A stretch of DNA of 40,621 nucleotides from Campylobacteraceae bacterium (GTDB lineage Bacteria; Campylobacterota; Campylobacteria; Campylobacterales; Sulfurovaceae): contig JALWVW010000325.1 of assembly GCA_027079365.1 (NCBI GenBank), positions 1 through 40,621 on the forward strand. Reading direction: 5' to 3'. Below the pieces are notes generated by a model, which saw only the letters and a program-made list of their open reading frames with translations, ran no database searches and was not told the origin of the DNA. The position numbers and the translations under genes are program-made. Numbering within the stretch: position 1 is the first letter of the stretch; each line of letters starts with the position of its first letter. Shown here piece after piece: positions 32,043 to 40,206 of this stretch.

Positions 32043-33360
32043 AAGTATCAAAAGAGAAGTTTTAGTATGGTTTGGTATGATACTGTTTGCCGTGCTTCTG
32101 TTTTTCGGTCTGCTTTTTTACTATTTTTTCAACCAAGGCGTCTCTCGCTCACTGCTCAATGATATGCATGCCAAGGCGGAGTATATCAAAGTAGCAGTGC
32201 TTCCCTATCTCAACACGCCTGAAAAAATAGATGCACATGCTGTTCACTATGCCTATGCTATTCTCAAAAAAGGGCAGATTCTTTATCAAACCGATGATTT
32301 TCATGTCGACGAGATAGATACGCTCCAAGAAGATGATAAACTTGTCTTCAGGACAGATGAGGGATATCAAAATGCTATCTATGTCATGGAAGTTGACAAG
32401 CCGATCCAAGCCTATATCGTGGTAGTTGCGTACCACATCGATGATGAGATGGAAGATATCGTAGACCTGCTTCTATGGATTATCCCGATACTTTTTTTGC
32501 TGCTCCTCTGGGTGGCTTCACGCTTGATCGACAAAGTACTTACGCCAGTCAAAGCACTCTCTTCTCAGGCAAGCCATATTCATGTCGATCGCCTGGTAGC
32601 TTCGCTGGATGAGGGATCAGAGTATAAGGAGACGGCAGAACTCAACAGGACTTTTAATGCCATGATAGTACGGCTAGAGCAGGGAGTATCACAGCTCAAC
32701 CGTTTTAACAGTGATGTCTCGCACGAGCTGAGAACCCCTCTGACTGCCATCAGAGGGGAGATAGAGACTGTCTTGAGGCATCCTCGGGACGAAGCCTATT
32801 ATCGTAAGAGCATGGAGAGCATCCTCTACGAGACAGGGCAGATAGAGGCGATTGTAGAGAATTTACTGGCTTTAAGTAGGTATGACAAAGAGAGTTTCTC
32901 TCAAAGCTACGAGGCAGTAGAGCTCTCATCGTTGCTTCTGGGTGTACTGGAGCAATATGCACAGAAAATAGGAGAGAAAGAGATCAAGGTGGACATCAGA
33001 TGTTTGGAGCCGATAGTATATACCTGCAACAAGCATCTTGTCGCTACTGTATTTTCCAATTTGTTGGATAATGCATTGAAATACTCCCCTGATAAGTGCA
33101 CGGTAAGACTCTCTCTTTGCATGGAAGCGGAGAAGCCTGTCTTTAGTATTGAAGATGAGGGGAGCGGCATCCCTGAGGAGGATCTAGAGAGGATCACGGA
33201 GCGCTTTTACAGAGTTGATCAGTCGCGTACACGCCAGATCAAAGGATTTGGACTAGGGCTCTCTATCGTCAAAAATATTCTTGATCTGCATGGTGCTCTT
33301 CTGGATATCAGATCAGAGGTAGATAGAGGCACGATGGTGCGTGTGGTATTTCCAAAATAG
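32032..33360 (+). CDS. Sensor histidine kinase with periplasmic domain and HAMP
   Basis: The kinase has about 442 residues. TM1 (about 10-32) is followed by a periplasmic sensor region of about 110 residues (33-140), TM2 (about 145-165) and a HAMP-like linker. The H box is SDVSHELRTPLTAIRGEIE, the N box SNLLDNALKYSP, the G1 box EDEGSGIPEEDL, and the G2 box GFGLGLSIVKNIL. The proposed start is a TTG at 32032 with GGGAT upstream, overlapping the regulator by 11 bases; it places the basic KYRSIKREV just before TM1. A longer frame from 31948 is possible but unlikely. It is the partner of the OmpR-type regulator, and with two haem proteins in the operon it may sense redox state. Confidence 0.9.
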   Translation: MKYRSIKREVLVWFGMILFAVLLFFGLLFYYFFNQGVSRSLLNDMHAKAEYIKVAVLPYLNTPEKIDAHAVHYAYAILKKGQILYQTDDFHVDEIDTLQEDDKLVFRTDEGYQNAIYVMEVDKPIQAYIVVVAYHIDDEMEDIVDLLLWIIPILFLLLLWVASRLIDKVLTPVKALSSQASHIHVDRLVASLDEGSEYKETAELNRTFNAMIVRLEQGVSQLNRFNSDVSHELRTPLTAIRGEIETVLRHPRDEAYYRKSMESILYETGQIEAIVENLLALSRYDKESFSQSYEAVELSSLLLGVLEQYAQKIGEKEIKVDIRCLEPIVYTCNKHLVATVFSNLLDNALKYSPDKCTVRLSLCMEAEKPVFSIEDEGSGIPEEDLERITERFYRVDQSRTRQIKGFGLGLSIVKNILDLHGALLDIRSEVDRGTMVRVVFPK

Positions 33361-33370
33361 TCATCTTGGA

Positions 33371-33414
33371 TTTCATTTTCAAATCATTTTCAATTCATTT
33401 TCAGAAGTTAGAAT
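33371..33414 (+). promoter_or_regulatory. Promoter with three 11-bp direct repeats (nine-haem cytochrome)
   Basis: Three copies of the 11-mer lie head to tail at 33371-33381 (TTTCATTTTCA), 33382-33392 (AATCATTTTCA) and 33393-33403 (ATTCATTTTCA). A TAGAAT box follows at 33409-33414, after a five-base gap, exactly as at the promoter of the upstream operon. This predicts shared control by the regulator at 31386. Confidence 0.65.
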
Positions 33415-33440
33415 ATCCTATCTGATAGAAGGAGATGAAA

Positions 33441-35321
33441 ATGAAAGTAAAATATACGGTATGGATACTACTAAGCAGCGTGGCACTAATGAGTGGATGC
33501 GGCGGGGCTGCTGCAGGAGGAGATAGGGGGAATACTGTAATTTCTGGCGGTACAGATGGGGGAAATGCAGATAACAATAATGGTTCAAATGGCAGCAAGG
33601 ATGAAGGAAGCTCTGGAAATGATGAGAACTCTGGAAATGAAGGAAACTCTGGAAAAGATGGGAGCTCTGAAGGTGATGGAGGCCCTGGAAGCGATGGGAA
33701 CTCAGAAAATGATGGAGGCTCGGGAGATACTGGGGGTAGTGGTGGAGGTGCTACGGTCTCCAATGGGTATATGCTTACTGCCTGGAATGATCTTGGTATG
33801 CACTGCATGGACGGCAATGACTTTTCTGTATTCTCGGTGCTCCCTCCCTTTAACAATCTGCATGCACAACTCAAGGATAAAAATGGAGACTTGGTTACCT
33901 CCGGTGTAACTTTGACCTATGAGTCGACAGTAGGCACAGATGGTAAAATCAATACGACCAGTGCGGATAAAACAAACTTTTGGGACTTTAGCCGTAAACT
34001 TTTCCCCCATTCTAATCTCACAGCTGATGTGGGACTGCTCGGCAACAAAACACCAGGTACAACACCGCAGGCACTTACATTCGATACCAAAGAGAAGTGG
34101 TGGAAAGCAGAAGGACTACCGCTAACACCTTACAATGATGATCTGACAAAGAACTACTATCCGCTTGTAAAAGTTACCGCAAAAGATAGCAGTGGCGCTG
34201 TACTTGCGACAGCAAAAGTCGTTCTTCCTGTGAGTGATGAACTTGATTGTAAGCGTTGCCATGCCAGTGGTGCCCCTGCGGTAAAAGCAAAGCCAAATGC
34301 TGGATGGGTGAATCGTGCAGATCCTGAAAAGGATTTCAAATTTAATGTGCTCCGCTTGCATGATGAGCGTATGCCAAATGTAGTGAAAGACCACAGTGCT
34401 GAACTCGCAGCAAAAGGATATACCTATGATCCCGCAGGGCTCGAAGCTACAGCTCAGGCAGGTACGCCTATCTTGTGTGCTGCCTGTCACAGTTCCAATG
34501 CACTGCCAGGCACAGGTGTAAGCGGTGTCAAGTCCTTCACTCAGGCGATACACAGCTATCATGCCAAAGTAGTCGATCCCTTTACAAATCTAGCGATGAA
34601 CGATAGCACCAACAGAGATTCTTGCTATGCCTGCCATCCAGGCTCTAGTACTCAGTGTCTCAGGGGTGCTATGGGTGATGCCAAGGATAGCAGTGGACAA
34701 AACAGCATGCAGTGCCAAAGCTGCCATGGTACGATCTCTCATGTGGGAGATGGACAAAGAAAAGGGTGGCTGGATGAGCCAAATTGTCAGGCTTGCCATC
34801 ATGATGGCAAGCGAGAAGTCACAGCCATTGATCCTGTCAGCAACACACTTAGAAGTGTAGTTGATACCAAGTTTGCAACCAATCTCAATACCCCGGCAAC
34901 AGGCATCAGTCTCTATAGATTCAGTACGGGGCATGGCAAACTACAGTGTGAGGCCTGTCATGGCGCCACCCATGCGATCTATCCTGCCCACAATGCTGAT
35001 AACATCCTAAGCCAAGGTGTTCAGGGGCACACAGGCACGATAGCAGAATGCACTGCTTGTCACAGTACTGTTCCCAATACTGTTACAGGAGGGCCTCATG
35101 GTATGCATCCGGTCGAACAATCGTGGGTCGGCGGTCACAAACATGTGGCAGAAAGAAATGCTGCACAGTGTAAAGTTTGTCATGGACAAAATTACAGAGG
35201 ATCCTCTTTATCCAAGATGTTTACAACACGCGCACTCTCGGTGGAGCATGGCACAAAAACCTTCTCAAAAGGACATCAGGTCTCCTGCTATGACTGCCAT
35301 AACGGTCCTAGCGGAGACTAG
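33441..35321 (+). CDS. Nine-haem c-type cytochrome lipoprotein (626 aa)
   Basis: The signal peptide ends in LMSGC (Cys20), so the protein is lipid-anchored. Residues 21-100 are a low-complexity Gly/Ser/Asn/Asp linker. A unique region (100-255) begins with GYMLTAWNDLGMHCMDGNDFSVFSVLPP. Then come nine CxxCH sites: CKRCH, CAACH, CYACH, CQSCH, CQACH, CEACH, CTACH, CKVCH and CYDCH. Many extra His can serve as second ligands. It is probably an outer-membrane or periplasmic electron conduit. The ATG at 33441 is preferred over 33435, because GGAG at 33431 is six bases from the former and touches the latter. Its promoter shares 11-bp repeats with the preceding cytochrome/two-component operon. Confidence 0.9.
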   Translation: MKVKYTVWILLSSVALMSGCGGAAAGGDRGNTVISGGTDGGNADNNNGSNGSKDEGSSGNDENSGNEGNSGKDGSSEGDGGPGSDGNSENDGGSGDTGGSGGGATVSNGYMLTAWNDLGMHCMDGNDFSVFSVLPPFNNLHAQLKDKNGDLVTSGVTLTYESTVGTDGKINTTSADKTNFWDFSRKLFPHSNLTADVGLLGNKTPGTTPQALTFDTKEKWWKAEGLPLTPYNDDLTKNYYPLVKVTAKDSSGAVLATAKVVLPVSDELDCKRCHASGAPAVKAKPNAGWVNRADPEKDFKFNVLRLHDERMPNVVKDHSAELAAKGYTYDPAGLEATAQAGTPILCAACHSSNALPGTGVSGVKSFTQAIHSYHAKVVDPFTNLAMNDSTNRDSCYACHPGSSTQCLRGAMGDAKDSSGQNSMQCQSCHGTISHVGDGQRKGWLDEPNCQACHHDGKREVTAIDPVSNTLRSVVDTKFATNLNTPATGISLYRFSTGHGKLQCEACHGATHAIYPAHNADNILSQGVQGHTGTIAECTACHSTVPNTVTGGPHGMHPVEQSWVGGHKHVAERNAAQCKVCHGQNYRGSSLSKMFTTRALSVEHGTKTFSKGHQVSCYDCHNGPSGD

Positions 35322-35398
35322 GGGGGCTGTCAGGTTGATATAGGCTGGCTTCTACTCTATGCGACCTTATGTGGCGGTTTTTTTGGGAAATATCTGTT

Positions 35399-36430
35399 TT
35401 ACAGGCTTTTCTCTGTTGCAATGAGTTCCGCTACACCATCAACCATATCCTGTACGCACTGCACCTCGGTCACACCAAGTCTTCGTTTGTTGCTGATATC
35501 GTAGATACCGCCTTCACTCTCAGAGTGCTCTCCGTGGATACCTCTGATCTGTAGGTGGTGTCTGTCGGTGATGGCTTTGAAGGCCTCCATGTCGGCTGCC
35601 AACTTGGGGAGCTTGATGTGGACGCTGGCTCTCATAGCAGTACCCAGGTTAGTGGGGCAGCTGGTGATGTAGCCCAGATGCTCAGAGTAGGAGAAGGGTA
35701 CCCGCTTCTCTATCTCGGAGATCGCGGTGGTGAGTCTAGTAAAGACCTCCAGGATATCACCGCCCTGCTGCATGGAGATGATGCGTAGCTGATCCTCCTC
35801 GTTGATCCAGACGAGAAAGGTCTTCTCGTCGTTGTGATAGATACCTCTGCCCTCTGGCCAGTCACGGTTGAGTCCGGCGGATTCCAGGAAGCGGTCTCCG
35901 GCTTTAAACAGAAAATGATCCTCAATGAGCTGTTTTCTGATCTCTTCACTCATGTCACCCAGTGAGTAGTAGCTTCCGGAGAGTGAGCCTGTGAGGCTGT
36001 TTAGCGCTGCAGAGACCTCTGACTCTACCTTGTTGCGCTGTGCTTTGGTGATCGCTGGCCCTAGAGGGAGATCAGCGACATTTCTACCCACTCTGATACG
36101 GGTAGAGAGGATATACTCTCCCTCAGGGTCAGGGTTGGGGGCTTGGAGGTCATCGGGATTGAGGTTGGACTGGTGGGTATCGCTCTGCCTAAAGCCGTGA
36201 TACGATTCTATGATCGGATCAAACAGTGTGGCAAAAAGTGTATAAGACTCCAAATCCCCTGCATAGACACCGATACCACTGTCGATGTTTTCTACGCCCG
36301 AACGGATCGCATCATCGATCGTGAAGCCGTTGACGGTGCTGCGACCTTGCAGGGCTTGGTAGATCTCTGGTGTGAGGTGTGCGCAAAGCTGAGATTTGCA
36401 TGATTTTGGAAAGTCCGGAAAGGTTCCCAT
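35399..36430 (-). CDS. Phosphagen kinase (arginine kinase-like)
   Basis: This 343-residue ATP:guanidino phosphotransferase has the full family core: ILSTRIRVGRNV (nucleotide-binding Arg pair), a YHND segment, FLVWINEEDQLRIISMQQGG (catalytic Glu and Arg), the reactive Cys in CPTNLGTAMRASVHIKLPKL and the flexible loop RGIHGEHSESEGGIYDISNKRRLG. The GEH loop with Glu points to arginine rather than creatine as substrate. It would buffer ATP by making phosphoarginine in the cytoplasm. Such kinases are animal and protist enzymes with only scattered bacterial cases, so lateral transfer is likely. AAGGAG precedes the ATG and a minus-strand TATACT box lies at 36465-36460. It stands as a single gene. 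Confidence 0.93.
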   Translation of the reverse strand: MGTFPDFPKSCKSQLCAHLTPEIYQALQGRSTVNGFTIDDAIRSGVENIDSGIGVYAGDLESYTLFATLFDPIIESYHGFRQSDTHQSNLNPDDLQAPNPDPEGEYILSTRIRVGRNVADLPLGPAITKAQRNKVESEVSAALNSLTGSLSGSYYSLGDMSEEIRKQLIEDHFLFKAGDRFLESAGLNRDWPEGRGIYHNDEKTFLVWINEEDQLRIISMQQGGDILEVFTRLTTAISEIEKRVPFSYSEHLGYITSCPTNLGTAMRASVHIKLPKLAADMEAFKAITDRHHLQIRGIHGEHSESEGGIYDISNKRRLGVTEVQCVQDMVDGVAELIATEKSL

Positions 36431-36459
36431 GGTCGACTCCTTATAATTAGTGTTGCAAT

Positions 36460-36465
36460 AGTATA
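36460..36465 (-). promoter_or_regulatory. -10 box for the phosphagen kinase gene
   Basis: TATACT on the minus strand lies about 30 bases before the ATG at 36430. The plus-strand promoter of the Hsp20-like gene lies about 50 bases away, pointing the other way. Confidence 0.4.
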
Positions 36466-36514
36466 GTGCTTTTGTGAAAAGAATTGGATTAAAAAACGGT
36501 TAAACTTTTGTCTT

Positions 36515-36520
36515 TATACT
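36515..36520 (+). promoter_or_regulatory. -10 box for the Hsp20-like gene
   Basis: TATACT lies 58 bases before the ATG at 36579, in the divergent gap with the phosphagen kinase gene. An AAGGAG ribosome binding site is at a normal distance from the start. Confidence 0.35.
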
Positions 36521-36578
36521 TCGCATATAGAGTGTGTTGGAGCATACCCTAGAAAATTATTTATTAAGGAGTATACCT

Positions 36579-37139
36579 ATGTTTAGAAAAAATATCTCAT
36601 TACTATTGCTTTCATTGGCAACAGCTGCTTCTCTCCACGCGAGTGATCCTTTTATGAACGACCCATTTGGGGATGATATCTTCGGTGAAATGATGCAGAT
36701 GCAAAAAGGGATGGACAGAATGTTTGAGCGTATGCATCAGCGCATGCAGCAGAGATCCCAGGCACTGATCAGTCCTATCGGTACCTATAAAGTAGCGACC
36801 CAAAGTCAGTTTGTGGACAAAGGGGATCACTATGAGTTTCGGACAGATATTCCCGAATCCAAGGAGAATACGATCCATGTCTCAGTGAACAATCATATCC
36901 TGACGGTAGATGCAAAAGTAGTCAAAAAAGAGGAGACCAAACGTGCAGGTGTGGTCAGTTATCAGAGCTATATGAGTATGTATCAGAGAAGTCTGTCACT
37001 GCCTGCAGATGCTGATGAGTCCAGTATGAAAAATGAGTACAAGGGAGGCTATCTGACTATCAGCTTCAAGAAAAAAGCAGCATCAAAACCTGCGCAGGTC
37101 ACCAAAGTATCCAAGAAGGATACCAACCAGAGCAAATAG
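36579..37139 (+). CDS. Exported Hsp20/alpha-crystallin-like protein (186 aa)
   Basis: The start at 36579 has AAGGAG seven bases upstream and gives a clear signal peptide (MFRKNISLLLLSLATAASLHA, cleavage after HA). A Met-rich segment (about 22-58, FGEMMQMQKGMDRMFERMHQRMQQR) precedes an alpha-crystallin-type beta-sandwich: YEFRTDIPESKENTIHVSVNNHILTVDAKV, YQRSLSLPADADESSMKNEYKGGYLTISFKKK. Typical Hsp20 proteins are cytoplasmic; this one should be periplasmic, where few ATP-independent holdases are known. The C-terminal tail is basic and disordered. Its Met richness could also suit metal (copper) binding. It ends exactly where the DUF190 gene on the other strand ends. Confidence 0.82.
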   Translation: MFRKNISLLLLSLATAASLHASDPFMNDPFGDDIFGEMMQMQKGMDRMFERMHQRMQQRSQALISPIGTYKVATQSQFVDKGDHYEFRTDIPESKENTIHVSVNNHILTVDAKVVKKEETKRAGVVSYQSYMSMYQRSLSLPADADESSMKNEYKGGYLTISFKKKAASKPAQVTKVSKKDTNQSK

Positions 37140-37481
37140 CTACTGGTGTCGCTTTTTATATTTCAGAACCTGTGCATCATGCAGAGTGATCAGTCCCTCT
37201 TCGATCGCTGCATCATGCGCTTCAAGAAATGCCATGATCTTCTCTTCTGTCTCGATGATCTCAATGATTACTGGAAGCGTTTGAGAAAGTGCCCAGACTT
37301 CAAAGGTATGTAGCTCTGAATGCGCCCCGATACCGGCAACGCCTTTGAATACTGTAGCCCCACTAAGCCCTTCAGCTTTGGACTGATGTACCAAATACTG
37401 CCAGAGTGGTTTCCCCTCATGGGTGTCTGAATTGTCAATATAGATCCGTAATACCTTTTTCCTGCCGAGATACTGTTTCAT
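37140..37481 (-). CDS. DUF190 protein (113 aa)
   Basis: The sequence YLGRKKVLRIYIDNSDTHEGKPLWQYLVHQSKAEGLSGATVFKGVAGIGAH is the DUF190 signature, a small GlnB-like ferredoxin-fold family. Elsewhere it is often next to fluoride channel genes (crcB); here no such gene is seen, and its exact function is unknown. The fold suggests a small-ligand-binding trimer. AAGGAG lies before the ATG. It starts 10 bases after the hybrid kinase stop, so the two are co-transcribed, and its stop codon abuts that of the Hsp20-like gene. Confidence 0.82.
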   Translation of the reverse strand: MKQYLGRKKVLRIYIDNSDTHEGKPLWQYLVHQSKAEGLSGATVFKGVAGIGAHSELHTFEVWALSQTLPVIIEIIETEEKIMAFLEAHDAAIEEGLITLHDAQVLKYKKRHQ

Positions 37482-37491
37482 GGTGACTCCT

Positions 37492-39546
37492 TTATATCGT
37501 ATGACCTGATATGCTTTCAGGCTCTGGCACGGTTTTGTGCTGTGCTATCACTTTTTCTATGGCAGCTCTTATGTTGGCTGCCTTAAAAGGTTTTTTGATC
37601 ATAAGGTCATAAAGCCTTCTCTCCTGTTCATCTATATGTGGATCACCTGTAATGGATATGGCAAAGAGGGGCACTGTGATACCCCTACTCTTTTCAAAGC
37701 TTCGATAATTTTGCATCACATCAGAGCCAGAGATAGAAGGCATATGCTTGTCAATAAAGATAGCGTCATAAGGCCGATTGTCCTTATGTGCCTCCTTGAG
37801 TAGATTGAGTGCTTCGAGGCCATCTGCTGCAGTGGTTATCTCTACAAACTCTGTTTCAAGGATAGACTTGAGTAGGGTAATATTGATCTTATTGTCATCA
37901 GCAATAAGAATCTTTTTCTTATTTTCCCAGAAGGCGGTACTGTGTACAAGATCCCCGTAATAGGTATTCTCTGAAATAATATTGTACTGAGAGAGACTTT
38001 TATTCTTGCTGAGAGAAAAGAGTGACTCTTCGATGATTAATACTTCCATACTCTTCTCTTTGGCTATTCTGAGGATCTCCGGGGAGAGTTTGTGCTGGAA
38101 GCAGTAGAGGTGCGTAGTATCCAAAGGCAGTGTGTCTGTGATCTCAATGTTTTTTTCACTCATGCCCAGTTGCAGAAGATAAGAGATGATGTTTTTGGGG
38201 TTAGTATGCTTTTTATAGTTTGTTAATAGAGTTATTTTTTTCTTGAGATTGATAAACTTTTCGTAACTTGGATTAGCATTAATGACTTCTATGGGAATAG
38301 AGAAGTGAAACCTACTTCCCTCTTCAAGCGCACTTTTTAGTTGGAGTTTTCCACCCAACTCATTGACATATTTGGCTGAGATTGAGAGACCAAGTCCTGT
38401 GCCTCCATAGTGCTCACTGGTATCTTCTTCTGCCTGCTCAAAAGCTTTAAAGATATCTTTCTGACGAGAAGGGTCTATGCCGATACCATGGTCAGAAACA
38501 GAGAGTTTTATCTTTTGCTCATTTAAATCATATTTCACTTTGAAGTTGATACGACTTCCTTTGGGAGTAAATTTATACGCATTACCTAGTAGGTTGATGA
38601 GTACTCTCTTCAGTTTGATGGTATCTATTTTGATCTCTTTGGGAAGCAACGGATCTATATAGACTAGATAGTCAATATTTTTGGCTGACATGTCAGCAGA
38701 GAAGATATTGGCTATCTGGGCAAAAAACTTAACACTATTGACTGCCAAAAGGGCGGTAGGGTGTCTTTGGTATTTCTCTTTTGCCTGCTCCAGGATAGAG
38801 TCTGTAAGGGTATTGATAAATTTTGCACTCTCTTTGGCATGCTCGATAAATTCTTTGAGGCGTTTATCTTCTGTGTGCTCTTCCATGAGTTCAAGGAAGC
38901 CATACAGACTGTTTGCCGGTGTTCTGATATCGTGGACAGTATTTGAGAGTTGAAGCATAAGTGCATCGGGAGTAGGGGTCTTTTCTGTATGAGTTTCTGC
39001 TGCTACTGTGATCGTTGTATTGAGTTTAGAGATATTAACAGGTTCAATATTCTGTTTGTCTGCTCGTAAAATGTGTATGATCTTTGCCAGAAAAATGTGC
39101 AAAGAGTTGAGGAGTTCAAGATCCATTTTCTGATAAGGTTGCTTGTACTGTATAGAGCGGGATGTGCGAACGATCCCCAGCAATTCCTCATTCTCTACAA
39201 TGGGGAGTACGATCTGAGATCTGAGCTTGAGACCCTTGGGGTTGTCTACATGTTGTGCATAGTTTTTCTCACTGGCAAGATGGTTATATATAGCAGCAGA
39301 CTTTGTCAAAAATGCCTCTCCCAGAATGCCTCTTGGATTGATCATGGTATATACGCTACCGCTACTCTTATCAAAGAGTGTCTGTTGATCTGGATCAAAT
39401 ATTAAAAGTGCTGCATGGTCAGAGTGGCTGAAATCCTGTAACAGTTTTTCAATGATTTGAGCAATCTCTTTTGGATCATCTGTCTGAGAAATGAGATTCA
39501 TGGAAGCGGTGAGACTCTGAATAAGTATTGATGATGTATTTTTCAA
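37492..39546 (-). CDS. Hybrid histidine kinase: GAF, HisKA, ATPase, receiver
   Basis: The soluble 684-residue protein has no TM segment. A GAF domain (about 15-165; HAALLIFDPDQQTLF, LRSQIVLPIVENEELLGIVRTSRS) is followed by an H box NTVHDIRTPANSLYGFLELM, an N box LLGNAYKFTPKGS, a G1 box SDHGIGIDPSRQ and a G2 box YGGTGLGLSISAKYV. A region of about 100 residues without a clear domain follows, then a receiver (KKILIADDNKINITLLKSIL, Asp in AIFIDKHMPSISG, IKKPF). The start is TTG at 39546 with GGGG upstream; an ATG at 39501 has no ribosome binding site. A minus-strand TATAAT at 39596-39591 is a likely promoter. No cognate output protein is adjacent. Confidence 0.9.
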   Translation of the reverse strand: MKNTSSILIQSLTASMNLISQTDDPKEIAQIIEKLLQDFSHSDHAALLIFDPDQQTLFDKSSGSVYTMINPRGILGEAFLTKSAAIYNHLASEKNYAQHVDNPKGLKLRSQIVLPIVENEELLGIVRTSRSIQYKQPYQKMDLELLNSLHIFLAKIIHILRADKQNIEPVNISKLNTTITVAAETHTEKTPTPDALMLQLSNTVHDIRTPANSLYGFLELMEEHTEDKRLKEFIEHAKESAKFINTLTDSILEQAKEKYQRHPTALLAVNSVKFFAQIANIFSADMSAKNIDYLVYIDPLLPKEIKIDTIKLKRVLINLLGNAYKFTPKGSRINFKVKYDLNEQKIKLSVSDHGIGIDPSRQKDIFKAFEQAEEDTSEHYGGTGLGLSISAKYVNELGGKLQLKSALEEGSRFHFSIPIEVINANPSYEKFINLKKKITLLTNYKKHTNPKNIISYLLQLGMSEKNIEITDTLPLDTTHLYCFQHKLSPEILRIAKEKSMEVLIIEESLFSLSKNKSLSQYNIISENTYYGDLVHSTAFWENKKKILIADDNKINITLLKSILETEFVEITTAADGLEALNLLKEAHKDNRPYDAIFIDKHMPSISGSDVMQNYRSFEKSRGITVPLFAISITGDPHIDEQERRLYDLMIKKPFKAANIRAAIEKVIAQHKTVPEPESISGHTI

Positions 39547-39590
39547 AAAAGAAAACCCCCAGTTAATGTAAATAATGTATCAGTGCTGAA

Positions 39591-39596
39591 ATTATA
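39591..39596 (-). promoter_or_regulatory. -10 box for the hybrid kinase gene
   Basis: TATAAT on the minus strand lies 44 bases before the TTG start at 39546. It shares a 146-base divergent gap with the PAS gene promoter. Confidence 0.4.
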
Positions 39597-39609
39597 CTGT
39601 AACATCTCT

Positions 39610-39640
39610 TTGACAATTTTGACAAAAATACCGATATAAT
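39610..39640 (+). promoter_or_regulatory. -35/-10 promoter for the PAS-roadblock pair
   Basis: A TTGACA hexamer (39610-39615) and a TATAAT hexamer (39635-39640) are 19 bases apart. A second TTGACA at 39619-39624 is too close to the -10 box to be used with it. The PAS gene starts at 39693, with AAGGG upstream. Confidence 0.5.
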
Positions 39641-39692
39641 GCTGTTTTTATTAAAAGAATATAGATGAAAATCAATAAAGAAGGGTTCTAGA

Positions 39693-40193
39693 ATGAATAA
39701 AGAACATGTACTGAAAAATGTAGATATCGTCGTCTCAAAAGGTAATGCTGAAGGGGATATTACCTATGCAAATCCTATTTTTGTGAAGCTGTCAGGATAT
39801 TCAATGGGTGAACTGCTGGATAAGCCACATTCTATTTTGCGACATCCGGATATGCCGAAACTTATATTTAAATTCTTGTGGGATAACCTCAAGGCAGGCA
39901 ATGATGTGATAGCTTTCGTGAAGAATCTCTCCAAAGATAATAGTTTTTACTGGGTGCTGGCACATGTACGCGTGGCTAAGAACCCTGATGGATCATTCCG
40001 AAACTATGTTTCCACCAGAAGAATGGTTACCGGTGGTGCAAGAGCAGTGATTGAGCCACTGTATGCCAAGATGCTGGAGGCAGAGAAAGAAGAAGGCATG
40101 AGTGGATCACTGAAAGTGCTAGAAGCGTTTTTGTCAGGCAACGGTGCTTCCCTGGCAACTTTTAATGAAACAATGAAAAAACTTAACAGCTAA
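39693..40193 (+). CDS. Aer-like PAS-domain protein (166 aa)
   Basis: The PAS domain (about 8-115) closely follows the Aer/CetB type, with ITYANPIFVKLSGYSMGELLDKPHSILRHPDMPKLIFKFLWDNLKAG and SFYWVLAHV. In Aer this domain binds FAD and reports redox state. No methyl-accepting domain or TM segment follows, only a short helical tail to residue 166, so it must signal through a partner. The small roadblock-like gene 13 bases downstream is the best candidate. C. jejuni splits its redox receptor in a similar way (CetB is PAS-only), but the partner there is a CetA-type transducer. Confidence 0.85.
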   Translation: MNKEHVLKNVDIVVSKGNAEGDITYANPIFVKLSGYSMGELLDKPHSILRHPDMPKLIFKFLWDNLKAGNDVIAFVKNLSKDNSFYWVLAHVRVAKNPDGSFRNYVSTRRMVTGGARAVIEPLYAKMLEAEKEEGMSGSLKVLEAFLSGNGASLATFNETMKKLNS

Positions 40194-40206
40194 GAAGGAG
40201 TATGTA

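Noticed and set aside
35322..35398. T-run GGTTTTTTT after the nine-haem cytochrome as a terminator
   Set aside because: No convincing stem could be paired directly before the T-run.
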